This document shows positions 34,996 to 44,641 of a stretch of 48,243 bases of DNA, in pieces; the first letter of the stretch is position 1; each line of letters begins with the position of its first letter. A program made the translations under genes and the position numbers. The DNA is from Candidatus Latescibacterota bacterium (lineage in GTDB: Bacteria > Latescibacterota > UBA2968 > UBA8231). Below the pieces are notes generated by a model. It was not told the DNA's origin, did not search any database, and worked only from the letters and a program-made list of their open reading frames with translations. The stretch is from positions 1 through 48,243 of the forward strand of contig SICG01000007.1 of NCBI GenBank assembly GCA_009691525.1, in the 5' to 3' direction.

Positions 34996-35997
34996 TTACA
35001 GTTTGATGGTGGCGCGTTTGAGGCCGGCGTCGAGGATGGCAGCTGCGACCTCAAGGGCGTTGAGACCATCCTTGGCAGTGACCAGGGGCTGATCCCCGCG
35101 CTCGAAGCAACCCACCACGTGTTTGAGCTGCTCGACGAACATGTCTTGCTGGCGGTAGGTGTAGACCTTCTCCTTGTTCTGACCGGTTTTGAGGGTGAGG
35201 GCACCCTGCATCTGCGGATCGAAGCCCTTGGGGGCCTCGGCCGCAGTCATGCCGAACTGCAGCGCCCCTTTGGGACCGATCACGTCGTTGAGATAGGTCA
35301 CCGGCGCTCCGGCTGCCACGCCCCAGGACCAGATCAGGGTGTGCTGGTCCCCGGATTTGAAGTTGACGATGACACTGGCGGTGTCGGCGCCCACGCTGGT
35401 GCGGTCGAACTGCAGGGAGGAGGCCTGGACCGAGGCCACGGGCCCAAAGATCTGCAGCATGAAGTCGTAGTTGTGGATGGCCCCATCGATCAGCGGACCG
35501 CCGCCCTTGCGCACGTCGCGGTACCAGGGGTTGGCCGGTCTGCCTCCCGCGGCAAAGCGCCAAATCACCGGCCGGCCCACGGCATTAGACTGGATCACCC
35601 TCTTGAGGGTGCCCCACTGGGTGTCGAAGCGGCGCACAAAACCGATGGTGAAACGCACCTTTGCTTTTTCGACGGCCTCGGCCATACGCTCAGCGTCGGC
35701 CAGTTTGAGCGCCATGGGTTTTTCGCAGAAGACGTGTTTGCCGGCCTTGGCAGCGGCGATGACTGGGGCGGGGTGCTGGAAGGTGGGGGTGCAGACCCAG
35801 ACCGCGTCCACATCGCCCTGTTTGAGTAGTTTGCGGTAGTCAGTGTACGGGGTGCCGCCAAAGTCTTTGGCGAAGCTCTGGGCCGCGGATTCGACCACAT
35901 CCGAGACGGCGACGATGCGGGCGTTCTTGAGCTGTTTCATGCGGGTGGCGTGGTGGCGGGCGATACCGCCGCAGCCGACAAAACCGACCTTGAGCAT
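34996..35997 (-). CDS. Gfo/Idh/MocA family oxidoreductase (third, divergent copy)
   Basis: LKVGFVGCGGIARHHATRMKQLKNARIVAVSDV; KHVFCEKPMALKLADAERM. Confidence 0.94.
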   Translation of the reverse strand: MLKVGFVGCGGIARHHATRMKQLKNARIVAVSDVVESAAQSFAKDFGGTPYTDYRKLLKQGDVDAVWVCTPTFQHPAPVIAAAKAGKHVFCEKPMALKLADAERMAEAVEKAKVRFTIGFVRRFDTQWGTLKRVIQSNAVGRPVIWRFAAGGRPANPWYRDVRKGGGPLIDGAIHNYDFMLQIFGPVASVQASSLQFDRTSVGADTASVIVNFKSGDQHTLIWSWGVAAGAPVTYLNDVIGPKGALQFGMTAAEAPKGFDPQMQGALTLKTGQNKEKVYTYRQQDMFVEQLKHVVGCFERGDQPLVTAKDGLNALEVAAAILDAGLKRATIKL

Positions 35998-36122
35998 GGC
36001 GGACCTTTCTGAGATGAGGGAGCGCTGCTTCAGAATGTAGCCCGGTGGACAGGACGCATCAAGGCGCGGTTGCGCCGGCTGGCGATTAACCCCATCTTGA
36101 AAACCTCCTCACCGAGGTTCCC

Positions 36123-36899
36123 ATGTCGATCCTGGCCGGCAAACTGCTCACTCCGCTGATCTCGCCCCTGGGCCTCAGCCTGCTCCTGTGGCTGGCTGGC
36201 CTATTGCTCTCCTGGCGGGGGTGGCGGGCATGGGGCCGGGGCTTTCGGGTGGCGGGTTGCCTGCTGCTGATCGTCCTGGGCAGTCCCCTGGTGGGTGAGC
36301 ACCTGCTGTACGCCCTCGAATCAGAGTATCCGCTCACCCTGGTCGCTGACAGTCCGAGCGCCGAAGCCATCGTTGTCCTGGGTGGAGTCACCCAACCGCC
36401 CATCACGCCGCGCCTGAGCATCGAGGTGAATGAGGGCTTCGATCGGCTCTTGCACGGGATGCGGCTGTGGCGGGCCGGCAAAGCCCCGCTCCTGGTGTTC
36501 AGCGGAGGCACGATCCCTTATCTGACCGGGTCACAGATGACGGAGGCAGCGAACCTTTGTAGCTTGGCGCTGGAGTACGGGGTGGACCGGCAGGCCACCC
36601 TGCTGGAAGAGGTCTCGCGCAACACCTACGAGAACGCCGTCTTCACCTCTGAGTTGTTGCGCGAGCGAGGCCTGCACCGCATCCTGCTGGTGACCTCGGC
36701 CTCCCACATGCCCCGGTCAGTGGCGGTTTTCCGCAAGCAGGGGTTGGAAGTCATTCCCTCACCCACGGATGTGCAGGTGGTGCCCAGACCCTTCACCCCC
36801 TTGCAGTTGTTACCTGGCATGGAAGCCCTGGCCTACTCGACCACCGCAATCAAGGAGTGGGTGGGGATGTGGACCTACTGGTTGCGGGGGTGGATCTAG
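36123..36899 (+). CDS. YdcF/ElyC-like DUF218 membrane protein
   Basis: Two N-terminal TMs; [13 protein letters not shown]...[14 protein letters not shown]...[50 protein letters not shown]. Confidence 0.88.
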   Translation: MSILAGKLLTPLISPLGLSLLLWLAGLLLSWRGWRAWGRGFRVAGCLLLIVLGSPLVGEHLLYALESEYPLTLVADSPSAEAIVVLGGVTQPPITPRLSIEVNEGFDRLLHGMRLWRAGKAPLLVFSGGTIPYLTGSQMTEAANLCSLALEYGVDRQATLLEEVSRNTYENAVFTSELLRERGLHRILLVTSASHMPRSVAVFRKQGLEVIPSPTDVQVVPRPFTPLQLLPGMEALAYSTTAIKEWVGMWTYWLRGWI

Positions 36900-37375
36900 G
36901 TCTGGTCGAAGAGTTCAGGTTCTTCCCCCCGCGAGAAGGCCTGGGCAATTTCGTCGCAGCGTTCGTTGCCTTCCTCGCCGGCATGCCCCCGGGTGTAATT
37001 CCAGCGCACCCCGCGGTGGTTGAGGCGGTCCAACTCCTGCCATAGATCCTGGTTGAGCACCGGTTTCTTACTGGCGGTCAGCCAGCCCTTGCGTTTCCAG
37101 CCGTGGATCCATTCGGTGATGCCCTTGAGCAGGTACTCGCTGTCGGTGATCAGGGAGACCGGGAGGTCGCCGGCAGCTCTGAGCGCCTCGATGGCCGCTT
37201 GCAGCTCCATGCGGTTGTTAGTGGTGGCGGGTACTGCCCCGCCCAGTTCGCGGACCCGGCCGTCGGAGTAGCGAAGGCGCACGGCCCAGCCGCCGGGGCC
37301 GGGGTTGCCAGAGCAGGCACCATCGCTGTGAATGACGAGGGAGGGTGAAGATGCTGCTGCAGAGGAGGTTTGCAC
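36896..37375 (-). CDS. rnhA: Ribonuclease HI
   Basis: [27 protein letters not shown]...[15 protein letters not shown]...[23 protein letters not shown]...[20 protein letters not shown]. Confidence 0.96.
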   Translation of the reverse strand: MQTSSAAASSPSLVIHSDGACSGNPGPGGWAVRLRYSDGRVRELGGAVPATTNNRMELQAAIEALRAAGDLPVSLITDSEYLLKGITEWIHGWKRKGWLTASKKPVLNQDLWQELDRLNHRGVRWNYTRGHAGEEGNERCDEIAQAFSRGEEPELFDQT

Positions 37376-37489
37376 GGGCGCTTATCTGCCTGGTTGAAGG
37401 GGTGGGGATTTCCCAGAAATATCGTTAGTCCCTACATTAGTACCCTGCTCTTTTGCTGTCAAACCAACCGCATGTAATCCGAGGAAGCT

Positions 37490-38896
37490 ATGGCTGGGCC
37501 AGAGACATACGAAGTGGTCGTCATCGGCGGGGGGCCGGGAGGGTATACCGCCGCCATCCGCGCTGCCCAATTGGGCCTGCGCGCCGCCCTCGTAGAAAAA
37601 GAAGAGAAGCTGGGCGGCATCTGCCTCAACTGGGGCTGCATCCCCACCAAGGCCCTGCTCAAGCAGGCGGAGCTGTACCGGCTTTTCCAGCGCGCCGGGG
37701 AGTTCGGTTTTACAGTGGGCCAGGTCGGTTTCGACTGGAAGAAGGTGATTCAGCGCAGCCGGCAAGTGTCAGAGCGGCTGAGCAAAGGTGTCGATTATCT
37801 AATGAAAAAGAACAAGGTGGAAGTGGTTCGCGGCCGAGGGTGCCTGGCGCCCGGGCCCAAGGTGGAGGTGCGCGACACCAAGGGGACCGTGGTCAACACC
37901 TTGACGGCCCGGCATGTCATCGTGGCTACTGGCAGCCGGCCGCAGACTTTGCCAGGGGTGCAACTGGATGGCAACCAGATTATCACCAGCCGCGAAGCCA
38001 TGGTCCTGGACCAACTGCCTAAGTCTCTGGCCATCATCGGAGCCGGGGCCATCGGGGTGGAATTCGCCTATTTCTTCAACGCCTTCGGCACCCAGGTGAC
38101 CTTGCTCGAAGCCCTACCCCAGATCCTGCCCAGGGAGGACGAGGAGGTGGCCGGCATCCTGACCAAGAGCCTGGCCAAACAGGGGGTGCAGATCGCCACC
38201 GGGGTCCAGGTCAGTTCGGTAAAGGCCGGGGCCAAGGGCATGGAGGTGTTGTACCGGGGCAAAGAAGGAGAAGTTGTGCTCAAAGCTGAGAAAGTGTTGA
38301 TGGCCGTGGGGGTGGTGGGCAACATCGAGGATCTGGGGCTGGAGGCCCTGGGGGTGAAGACGGTCAAAGGCGCGGTGGCAGTGAATGAGCGTCTGGAGAC
38401 CAGCGCCAAGGGGATCAGCGCTATCGGGGATGTGGTCGGAGCGCCCCAACTGGCGCACGTGGCCGCTGCCGAGGCCGTGGCGGCAGTGGAGTTCATTGCC
38501 GGCCACCAGCGTGCCCCCATCGACCGGAGCAGTATTCCCTTCTGCACCTACTGCCAGCCCCAGGTGGCCAGCATGGGCCTGAGCGAAGCCCAGGCCAAAA
38601 AAGCCGGCCATCAGGTGAAGGTGGGGCGTTTCCCCTTCAGCGCCAGCGGCAAGGCCCTGGCCTCCGGGGAGAGTGAAGGTTTGGTGAAGCTGGTCTTCGA
38701 CGCCAAATTCGGGGAGTTGCTGGGCGCCTCGATCATCGGTGCCGAAGCCACGGAACTGATTGCCGAACTGGGCTTGGCCAAGCACCTTGAGGCCACCTAC
38801 GAGGAACTGATCCATACCATACACGCCCATCCCACCCTCTCCGAAGGGGTGATGGAGGCGGCGGGTGAGGCCTTTGGTCTGGCGCTGAATCTGTGA
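37490..38896 (+). CDS. lpdA: Dihydrolipoyl dehydrogenase
   Basis: VVVIGGGPGGYTAAIRAAQLGLRAALVEKEEKLGGICLNWGCIPTKALL; AIIGAGAIGVEFAYFF; C-terminal HAHPTLSEGVMEAA. Confidence 0.95.
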   Translation: MAGPETYEVVVIGGGPGGYTAAIRAAQLGLRAALVEKEEKLGGICLNWGCIPTKALLKQAELYRLFQRAGEFGFTVGQVGFDWKKVIQRSRQVSERLSKGVDYLMKKNKVEVVRGRGCLAPGPKVEVRDTKGTVVNTLTARHVIVATGSRPQTLPGVQLDGNQIITSREAMVLDQLPKSLAIIGAGAIGVEFAYFFNAFGTQVTLLEALPQILPREDEEVAGILTKSLAKQGVQIATGVQVSSVKAGAKGMEVLYRGKEGEVVLKAEKVLMAVGVVGNIEDLGLEALGVKTVKGAVAVNERLETSAKGISAIGDVVGAPQLAHVAAAEAVAAVEFIAGHQRAPIDRSSIPFCTYCQPQVASMGLSEAQAKKAGHQVKVGRFPFSASGKALASGESEGLVKLVFDAKFGELLGASIIGAEATELIAELGLAKHLEATYEELIHTIHAHPTLSEGVMEAAGEAFGLALNL

Positions 38897-38899
38897 GCC

Positions 38900-39463
38900 A
38901 TGGACCATATCGAGTACTACCTCAGCGAACTCAAGACCGCCCTCGACACCCTCGACCGGGCGGCGGTGCAGCAGGCCAGGCAATGGGTGGGGCAGACCCG
39001 CAGCGAGGGCCGGCAGCTCTTTTTGTGCGGCAACGGCGGCAGCGCTGCCACCGCCAGCCACCTGGCCAACGACCTGGGCAAAGGGGCCAGCTACGGCAGG
39101 CCTCAAGCCAGCCGTTTCCGGGTGGTGGCCCTCACCGACAACGTGCCTTGGATGACGGCCCTGGCCAACGACGTGGGGTATGAAGCCATCTTCGCCGAGC
39201 AGTTGCGCAACCTCGGCCAGGCAGGCGACCTGCTCATCGCCATCAGCGGGTCTGGCAACAGCCCCAATGTGCTCAACGCCGTGCAGGTGGCCCGGGACCA
39301 GGGCATGAGGACCATTGGCTGGTGCGGCTTCGGGGGCGGCAAGTTGGCAACTGCGGTGGACCTGCCAGTGGTAGTTGCCAGTCACCACATGGGAAGGGTG
39401 GAGGATGTACACGCAATTATGATGCATCTGGTCTGTTATTATTTCATGGAGCGAGAGTCATGA
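38900..39463 (+). CDS. SIS-domain isomerase, sedoheptulose-7-phosphate isomerase (GmhA)-like
   Basis: LFLCGNGGSAATASHLANDLGKG; LTDNVPWMTALANDVGYEAIFAEQLRNLG; LLIAISGSGNSPNVLNAV. Confidence 0.88.
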   Translation: MDHIEYYLSELKTALDTLDRAAVQQARQWVGQTRSEGRQLFLCGNGGSAATASHLANDLGKGASYGRPQASRFRVVALTDNVPWMTALANDVGYEAIFAEQLRNLGQAGDLLIAISGSGNSPNVLNAVQVARDQGMRTIGWCGFGGGKLATAVDLPVVVASHHMGRVEDVHAIMMHLVCYYFMERES

Positions 39464-40680
39464 GCCCGGTGGACTGCAACATCAAACGCCCTACCCCGCC
39501 TTCCATCATCCAGGTCCTGCCCGCCGAACCGCTGCTGCTGATGGGCGCCGGACCGGTGCCGGTGCCGGCTGAAGTGGCCCGGGCCGGCAGCATGGTCATC
39601 AACCACCTGGGCGATACCATGAACTTGGTGGTGGACGGGGTCAAGGAGATGGCCCGGTACGTCTTCCAGACCTGCGATGACAAGATCTACGGCATCTCCG
39701 GGCCTTCCTCGGCAGCTATGGAGATGGCGATGGGAAATCTGTTGTGGCCGGGCCGGAAGGTCCTGGTGCTAAAGATGGGCACCTTCAGCAACCGCTTTGC
39801 CGAGATGGCCGCCGGGGTGGGCGCCCAGGTCGAGGTGCTGGAAGCTGCGGACGGGCAGCCGGTGCCGGCAGAGCTGGTGGAAAAAAAGCTGGCTCAGGGC
39901 CAGTACGACGTAGTCACCACCGTCCAGGGGGAGACCTCCTGCGGGGTGTGGACCCGCGATCTGCCCACCATTGCCTGTCTGGCCCACCAGGCCGGGGCCC
40001 TGATGGTGGTAGACGCGGTGTGTACCCTGAGCACCATGCCCCTGAAGAAGGACGAGTGGGGCATCGACGTGGTCTTCACCGGCAGCCAGAAGGGACTTTC
40101 TTCGCTGCCCGGCGTGGCCTTGATCGCTTTCTCTGACGCCGCTTGGGAGCTGTTACAGCGCCATCCCGGCCCCAAGCCCCACTGGTGCCTGGACGTCACC
40201 CGGGCGCAGAACTTCTGGGGCAACCACACCTATCACTACACCGCCCCGGTCACTGGCCTGCTGGCCTTGTACGAAGCCCTGCGTCTGATCTGTGAGGAAA
40301 AACTGGAGCACCGTTTTGCCCGCCACCGGCATAGTTCCCTCGCGCTCCAGGCCGGCATCGCCGGCATGGGTCTCAACCTGTCCATCGCCCTTGAGCACCG
40401 GCTCAATTCAGTGCTGGCTATCGATATCCCGACCGGAGCCGATGGGGCGAGGGCGCGCCGTTATATGGCTGAGTGTTTCAAGGTGCAGATCTCCGAGTCC
40501 TACGGCCGCAACATTGTGCGCATCGGCCAGATGGGCGAGCAGTGCCGGTCGCCCAACCTGTTCCGCACCCTGCACGCCCTGGGAGTGGCATTTACCCACG
40601 AAGGAATCAAACTTGATCTGAGCCGCGGCATGGCGGAGTTGGAAGAGTATCTCATCCAGCACGCTGCCGGAGTTCTCTAA
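39460..40680 (+). CDS. Class V PLP aminotransferase (alanine/serine/ureidoglycine-glyoxylate aminotransferase family)
   Basis: LLMGAGPVPVPAEV; YGISGPSSAAMEMAMGNLL; VDAVCTLSTMPLKKDEWGIDVVFTGSQKGLSSLPGVALI. ATGA overlap with the upstream stop. Confidence 0.88.
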   Translation: MSPVDCNIKRPTPPSIIQVLPAEPLLLMGAGPVPVPAEVARAGSMVINHLGDTMNLVVDGVKEMARYVFQTCDDKIYGISGPSSAAMEMAMGNLLWPGRKVLVLKMGTFSNRFAEMAAGVGAQVEVLEAADGQPVPAELVEKKLAQGQYDVVTTVQGETSCGVWTRDLPTIACLAHQAGALMVVDAVCTLSTMPLKKDEWGIDVVFTGSQKGLSSLPGVALIAFSDAAWELLQRHPGPKPHWCLDVTRAQNFWGNHTYHYTAPVTGLLALYEALRLICEEKLEHRFARHRHSSLALQAGIAGMGLNLSIALEHRLNSVLAIDIPTGADGARARRYMAECFKVQISESYGRNIVRIGQMGEQCRSPNLFRTLHALGVAFTHEGIKLDLSRGMAELEEYLIQHAAGVL

Positions 40681-40693
40681 AGGAGATCACGAT

Positions 40694-41794
40694 ATGAGCC
40701 TCAATTTTCCGACCTACGAATCCATCGGTGTGCGGCCCCTGATCAACTGCAGGGGGACTTACACCATCATCAGCGGCTCGGTGATCCTGCCGGAGGTGCG
40801 CCAGGCCATGGTGGAGGCCTCCAAGCGCTACGTACACATGGATGAACTGATGGAGGCGGTGGGCAAACGCCTGGGCCAGCTGATGGGCGCCGAATTCGGC
40901 ATTGTCACCAATGGTTGCGCTGCGGCCCTGTGCCATGTGACTGCCGCCTGTATCGCCGGCAAGGAGATCGAGAAGATGCGGCGGTTGCCCGACACCACCG
41001 GCATGAAAAACGAGGTGATCACCCAGCCCTCTCACCGGCATATCTACGACCACGCCATTCGTATGGCCGGGGCCAAGATGGTGGAGGTGAAGTCAGTGGC
41101 CGAATTGGAGGCCGCAGTGGGGGAACAAACCGCGATGATCGCCGTTTTTGGCGACGCGGTGGAGCGGGGGGAAGTGCCCCTGGCCGACCTGGTCCGGGTG
41201 GGCAAGAAACACGGCATTCCGGTGCTGGTCGACGCCGCCGCCGAACGCCCCGATGTTCCAAATGTGTATCTGCAGGCCGGTGTCGATGCGGTGGCGTACA
41301 GCGGGGGCAAGTGTTTGCGCGGCCCCCAGGCAGCGGGGATGCTCTTGGGTCGGCGGGAGTTGCTCTGGACCGCGTTTATGAACAGCGCCCCGCACCATGC
41401 CTTGGGCCGGCCGATGAAGGCGGGCAAAGAGGAGATTATGGGGCTGCTGGCCGCGGTGGAGATGTGGGGCAAACGCGACCATAAGGCGGAATGGCAGGAG
41501 TGGGAGCGGCGCCTGCAGGTCATCGCCGGGGCGGTGGTCCCCTTCAAGGAGGTAAGCACCAGCATCCACCAGCCTGGCCGTTCCAACGTGGCGCCGGTGT
41601 TGTTCCTGCACTGGGATGCCGTGGCCCTGGGCCTGACCCCCGAGGAGGTGCAGAAACAACTCACCGAGGGCGAGCCGCGCATCGAGGTCTTCACCCACAA
41701 GGACGGGGTGAACTTCAATCCCTACATGATGGAGCCGGGGGAGGAACCCAAGGTGGTGCAGCGGCTGGGGGAGATTCTCGGGAAGAAGGGGTAG
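40694..41794 (+). CDS. SelA-like PLP-dependent enzyme (DgaE/aminotransferase-like)
   Basis: SIGVRPLINCRGTYTIISGSVILPEVRQAM; VDAVAYSGGKCLRGPQAAGMLLGRREL (candidate PLP lysine). 366 aa, shorter than bona fide SelA. Confidence 0.83.
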   Translation: MSLNFPTYESIGVRPLINCRGTYTIISGSVILPEVRQAMVEASKRYVHMDELMEAVGKRLGQLMGAEFGIVTNGCAAALCHVTAACIAGKEIEKMRRLPDTTGMKNEVITQPSHRHIYDHAIRMAGAKMVEVKSVAELEAAVGEQTAMIAVFGDAVERGEVPLADLVRVGKKHGIPVLVDAAAERPDVPNVYLQAGVDAVAYSGGKCLRGPQAAGMLLGRRELLWTAFMNSAPHHALGRPMKAGKEEIMGLLAAVEMWGKRDHKAEWQEWERRLQVIAGAVVPFKEVSTSIHQPGRSNVAPVLFLHWDAVALGLTPEEVQKQLTEGEPRIEVFTHKDGVNFNPYMMEPGEEPKVVQRLGEILGKKG

Positions 41795-41799
41795 TCCGA

Positions 41800-41825
41800 G
41801 GCTGCGGCGGGTCGCTCCCCGACGC
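41800..41825 (-). repeat. REP-like 26-nt repeat, copy 2
   Basis: Minus strand GCGTCGGGGAGCGACCCGCCGCAGCC; lies between convergent genes. Confidence 0.55.
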
Positions 41826-41833
41826 ATAACAAG

Positions 41834-42433
41834 TTACTCTATCTGCGTAGCCAAGTACGCGGCGATGGCCCCGTCGTAGTGGGAGGTGAGGCGGTAGACC
41901 TCCAGGGCCAGGCGGCGGCCAAAGGCCGGGTCGATGTGGCCCTGGTCGGCGTTGAGGCGGGTGATGGCTTCCGGGTACTGGGAGGGCGAGCTGAGCACGT
42001 ACACGCTTTCGTGATTCTTGGCCGCCGAGCGCAGCATGGCCGGTCCGCCGATGTCGATGTTCTCGACGGCATCCTCGAAGGTGCAGCCGGGCTTGGCGAT
42101 GGTCTGCTCAAAGGGGTAGAGGTTGACGCAGACAATGTCGATGGGCGAGATCTGGTGCTCTTGGAGGGTTGCAAGGTGTTCGGGCCGGTCGCGCCGGGCC
42201 AAGAGGCCGCCGTGGATACACGGGTGCAGGGTCTTGACCCGGCCGTCGAGCATCTCGGGAAAACCGGTCACCTCCGCCACGTCAGTGACCGCGACACCAA
42301 ACTGGCGGATGGCCTTGGCCGTGCCGCCGGTGCTGATAAAGTCGATGCCCAGTGCTGCCAGGGCTCGCACCAGATCCTCTAAGCCGCTGCGGTCGTAGGT
42401 ACTGATGAGGGCGCGCCGCGCTCTGACTGCCAT
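41834..42433 (-). CDS. purH: Stand-alone IMP cyclohydrolase domain (PurH N-terminal, MGS-like domain)
   Basis: [37 protein letters not shown]...[28 protein letters not shown]...[10 protein letters not shown]...[30 protein letters not shown]; ends after [16 protein letters not shown]. Confidence 0.9.
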   Translation of the reverse strand: MAVRARRALISTYDRSGLEDLVRALAALGIDFISTGGTAKAIRQFGVAVTDVAEVTGFPEMLDGRVKTLHPCIHGGLLARRDRPEHLATLQEHQISPIDIVCVNLYPFEQTIAKPGCTFEDAVENIDIGGPAMLRSAAKNHESVYVLSSPSQYPEAITRLNADQGHIDPAFGRRLALEVYRLTSHYDGAIAAYLATQIE

Positions 42434-42615
42434 TTCCCTGCTCCTCGTCTAAGTGATCCATCCCCCCGTTTCAATTCTAAATCATCCCCGGAACTAGGGC
42501 AACAGACGGGTCTTCGTCCTTCCCCCTTGATCCACTTCCCCTGGTATTATAAGCTATACCCTGCGCGAGGACTCCCGCCGCAGACCACCCTGGCAACGAA
42601 TAAGGGGCAGCGAAG

Positions 42616-43599
42616 ATGAAGGTTCTCTTTGTGGGCGGCACCGGCTTCATCAGCACTGCGGTCAGCCGCGTGGCGCTCGAACAGGGCATGGAGTTGTTCC
42701 ATCTCAACCGGGGGCAGCGGCAGTCACCTCCTCCTGGGGTGCGCCATCTCAAGGCCGACGCGCACCAGCCCGATCAGGTGCGCGCCGTGCTGGGGGATCT
42801 GCATTTCGACGCGGTGGTGGACTGGATCGCCTTCACCCCAGCGGATATCGAGCGCGACCTGGATCTTTTCCGGGGGCGGACGGATCAGTTTGTCTGCATC
42901 AGTTCGGCCTCGGCATACCAGAAGCCTCCCGCCTGGCCCATCATCACCGAATCCACGCCGCTCTACAACCCGCACTGGGAGTATTCGCGCAACAAAATCG
43001 CCTGCGAGGAACGGCTGCTCCGGGCGTACCGCGAGGAGGACTTTCCCGCTACCATCGTGCGGCCCTCCCTGACCTATGACCCCAATTTCCCTATCGCCAT
43101 TGGCGGCTGGGGTTGTTATACCCTGGCCGACCGCTTGCTGAAGGGCCGGCCCATCATCGTCCACGGCGACGGTTCCTCCCTATGGGTGGTGACCCATGCC
43201 GAGGACTTCGCCCGGGGCTTCCTCGGGCTCTTGGGGCATGGGCAGACCGTGGGCCAGGCCTTCCACATCACCTCCGACGAGGTGCTGACCTGGAACCAGA
43301 TCTACCAGACCATCGCCCAGGCCCTGGGGGTGGAGGCGAACATCGTGCATATCGCCTCCGACTTCATTGCCCAGGTTTCGCCGGGCATGTACGGCTCGCT
43401 GCTGGGGGACAAGACCTGGAGCGCGGTGTTCGACAACAGCAAGATCAAAGCCTTCGTACCCGGCTTCCAAGCCCGCATCCCTTTCCGCGAGGGGGTGCGT
43501 CGCACCCTGGCGTGGTTCGATGCTGACCCGGCGCGCAAACGCATCGACGCGGCGGTGAATGCGGAAATGGATCGCATCCTGGCGGCATACGAAAACTGA
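42616..43599 (+). CDS. NAD-dependent epimerase/dehydratase (extended SDR)
   Basis: MKVLFVGGTGFISTAVSRVALEQGMELFHLNRG; YSRNKIACEE; ATIVRPSLTYDPN. Confidence 0.92.
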   Translation: MKVLFVGGTGFISTAVSRVALEQGMELFHLNRGQRQSPPPGVRHLKADAHQPDQVRAVLGDLHFDAVVDWIAFTPADIERDLDLFRGRTDQFVCISSASAYQKPPAWPIITESTPLYNPHWEYSRNKIACEERLLRAYREEDFPATIVRPSLTYDPNFPIAIGGWGCYTLADRLLKGRPIIVHGDGSSLWVVTHAEDFARGFLGLLGHGQTVGQAFHITSDEVLTWNQIYQTIAQALGVEANIVHIASDFIAQVSPGMYGSLLGDKTWSAVFDNSKIKAFVPGFQARIPFREGVRRTLAWFDADPARKRIDAAVNAEMDRILAAYEN

Positions 43600-43629
43600 A
43601 AACCCCACCAATCCATAACCCCCGCAGGA

Positions 43630-44625
43630 GTGGCGATGGCGTACGAGGCAGAAGAGACCCGCTACAGTTCCATGCATTACAACCGCTGCGGTCGCAGCGG
43701 TCTGCGCTTGCCGGCCATCTCCCTCGGCCTGTGGCACAACTTTGGGGGAGTGGACTCCGGCAAAACCAGCCGGGCGATGGTGCTGGGGGCTTTTGACCTG
43801 GGCATCACCCACTTCGATCTGGCCAACAATTACGGCCCGCCGGCCGGTTCAGCCGAAGAGAGTTTCGGTCACATCCTCAGCCAGGATCTCAAATCCTACC
43901 GCGACCAATTGGTAGTCTCCACCAAGGCGGGGTATTACATGTGGCCCGGGCCTTACGGCGAGTGGGGTTCCCGCAAATACCTGGTCTCGAGCCTCGACCA
44001 GAGCCTCAGACGCCTGGGCTTGGACTATGTCGACATCTTCTACCACCACCGCCCCGATCCGGAGACGCCGCTGGAGGAAACCATGGGCGCCCTGGACCAC
44101 ATCGTGCGCAACGGCAAGGCCCTCTACGCCGGGGTGTCGAACTACGGCCCTGAGCAATTGCAACAGGCGGCTGCCATCCTCAAAAGTCTGGGCACACCCT
44201 GTCTGATCCACCAGCCGGCGTACAACATGTTCAATCGCCGGCCAGAGGAAGGACTGATACAGGCGCTGACCACCGAAAACATCGGCTGCATCTCCTTTTC
44301 CCCCTTGGCCCAGGGCCTGCTCACCGACAAGTACCTGGGGGGCATCCCAGAGGGTTCGCGGGCGACCAAGCCGCATGGAGCGCTCAAGCCGGCGCAGATC
44401 ACCGAGGAAAGGCTGGCCAAGGTAAGGGCCCTCAACCAGCTGGCCCTGGCCCGGGGGCAAACCCTGGCGCAACTGGCGCTGGTCTGGGTGCTGCGCCATC
44501 CGATTATGACCTCGGCCCTCATCGGGGCCAGCAAAGTGGCGCAGTTAGAGGATGCGGTGGGCGCGGTCAACAACCTCAGCCTGAGCGCCGAGGAGTTGCA
44601 GGCCATCGAAGGCATTCTGCAATGA
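43630..44625 (+). CDS. Aldo/keto reductase (YghZ-like)
   Basis: MHYNRCGRSGLRLPAISLGLWHNFGG...FDLANNYGPPAGSAEESFGHIL...STKAGYYMWPGPYGEWGSRKYLVSSLDQSLRRLGLDYVDIFYHHRPD. Confidence 0.94.
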   Translation: MAMAYEAEETRYSSMHYNRCGRSGLRLPAISLGLWHNFGGVDSGKTSRAMVLGAFDLGITHFDLANNYGPPAGSAEESFGHILSQDLKSYRDQLVVSTKAGYYMWPGPYGEWGSRKYLVSSLDQSLRRLGLDYVDIFYHHRPDPETPLEETMGALDHIVRNGKALYAGVSNYGPEQLQQAAAILKSLGTPCLIHQPAYNMFNRRPEEGLIQALTTENIGCISFSPLAQGLLTDKYLGGIPEGSRATKPHGALKPAQITEERLAKVRALNQLALARGQTLAQLALVWVLRHPIMTSALIGASKVAQLEDAVGAVNNLSLSAEELQAIEGILQ

Positions 44626-44641
44626 GGACCCTAAAAGCAAA

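Noticed and set aside
37434-37462. Minus-strand TTGACA-N17-TAATGT before rnhA
   Set aside because: The -35 is perfect and spacing is right, but the -10 matches only 3/6; too weak to list as a feature.
38114-39427. 437-aa minus-strand ORF
   Set aside because: Antisense shadow of lpdA and the SIS isomerase gene.
29643-41794. Possible selenoprotein genes with in-frame TGA
   Set aside because: selD is present, but I found no ORF pair joined across a TGA with a convincing downstream SECIS-like hairpin, and the SelA-like protein is not clearly SelA.
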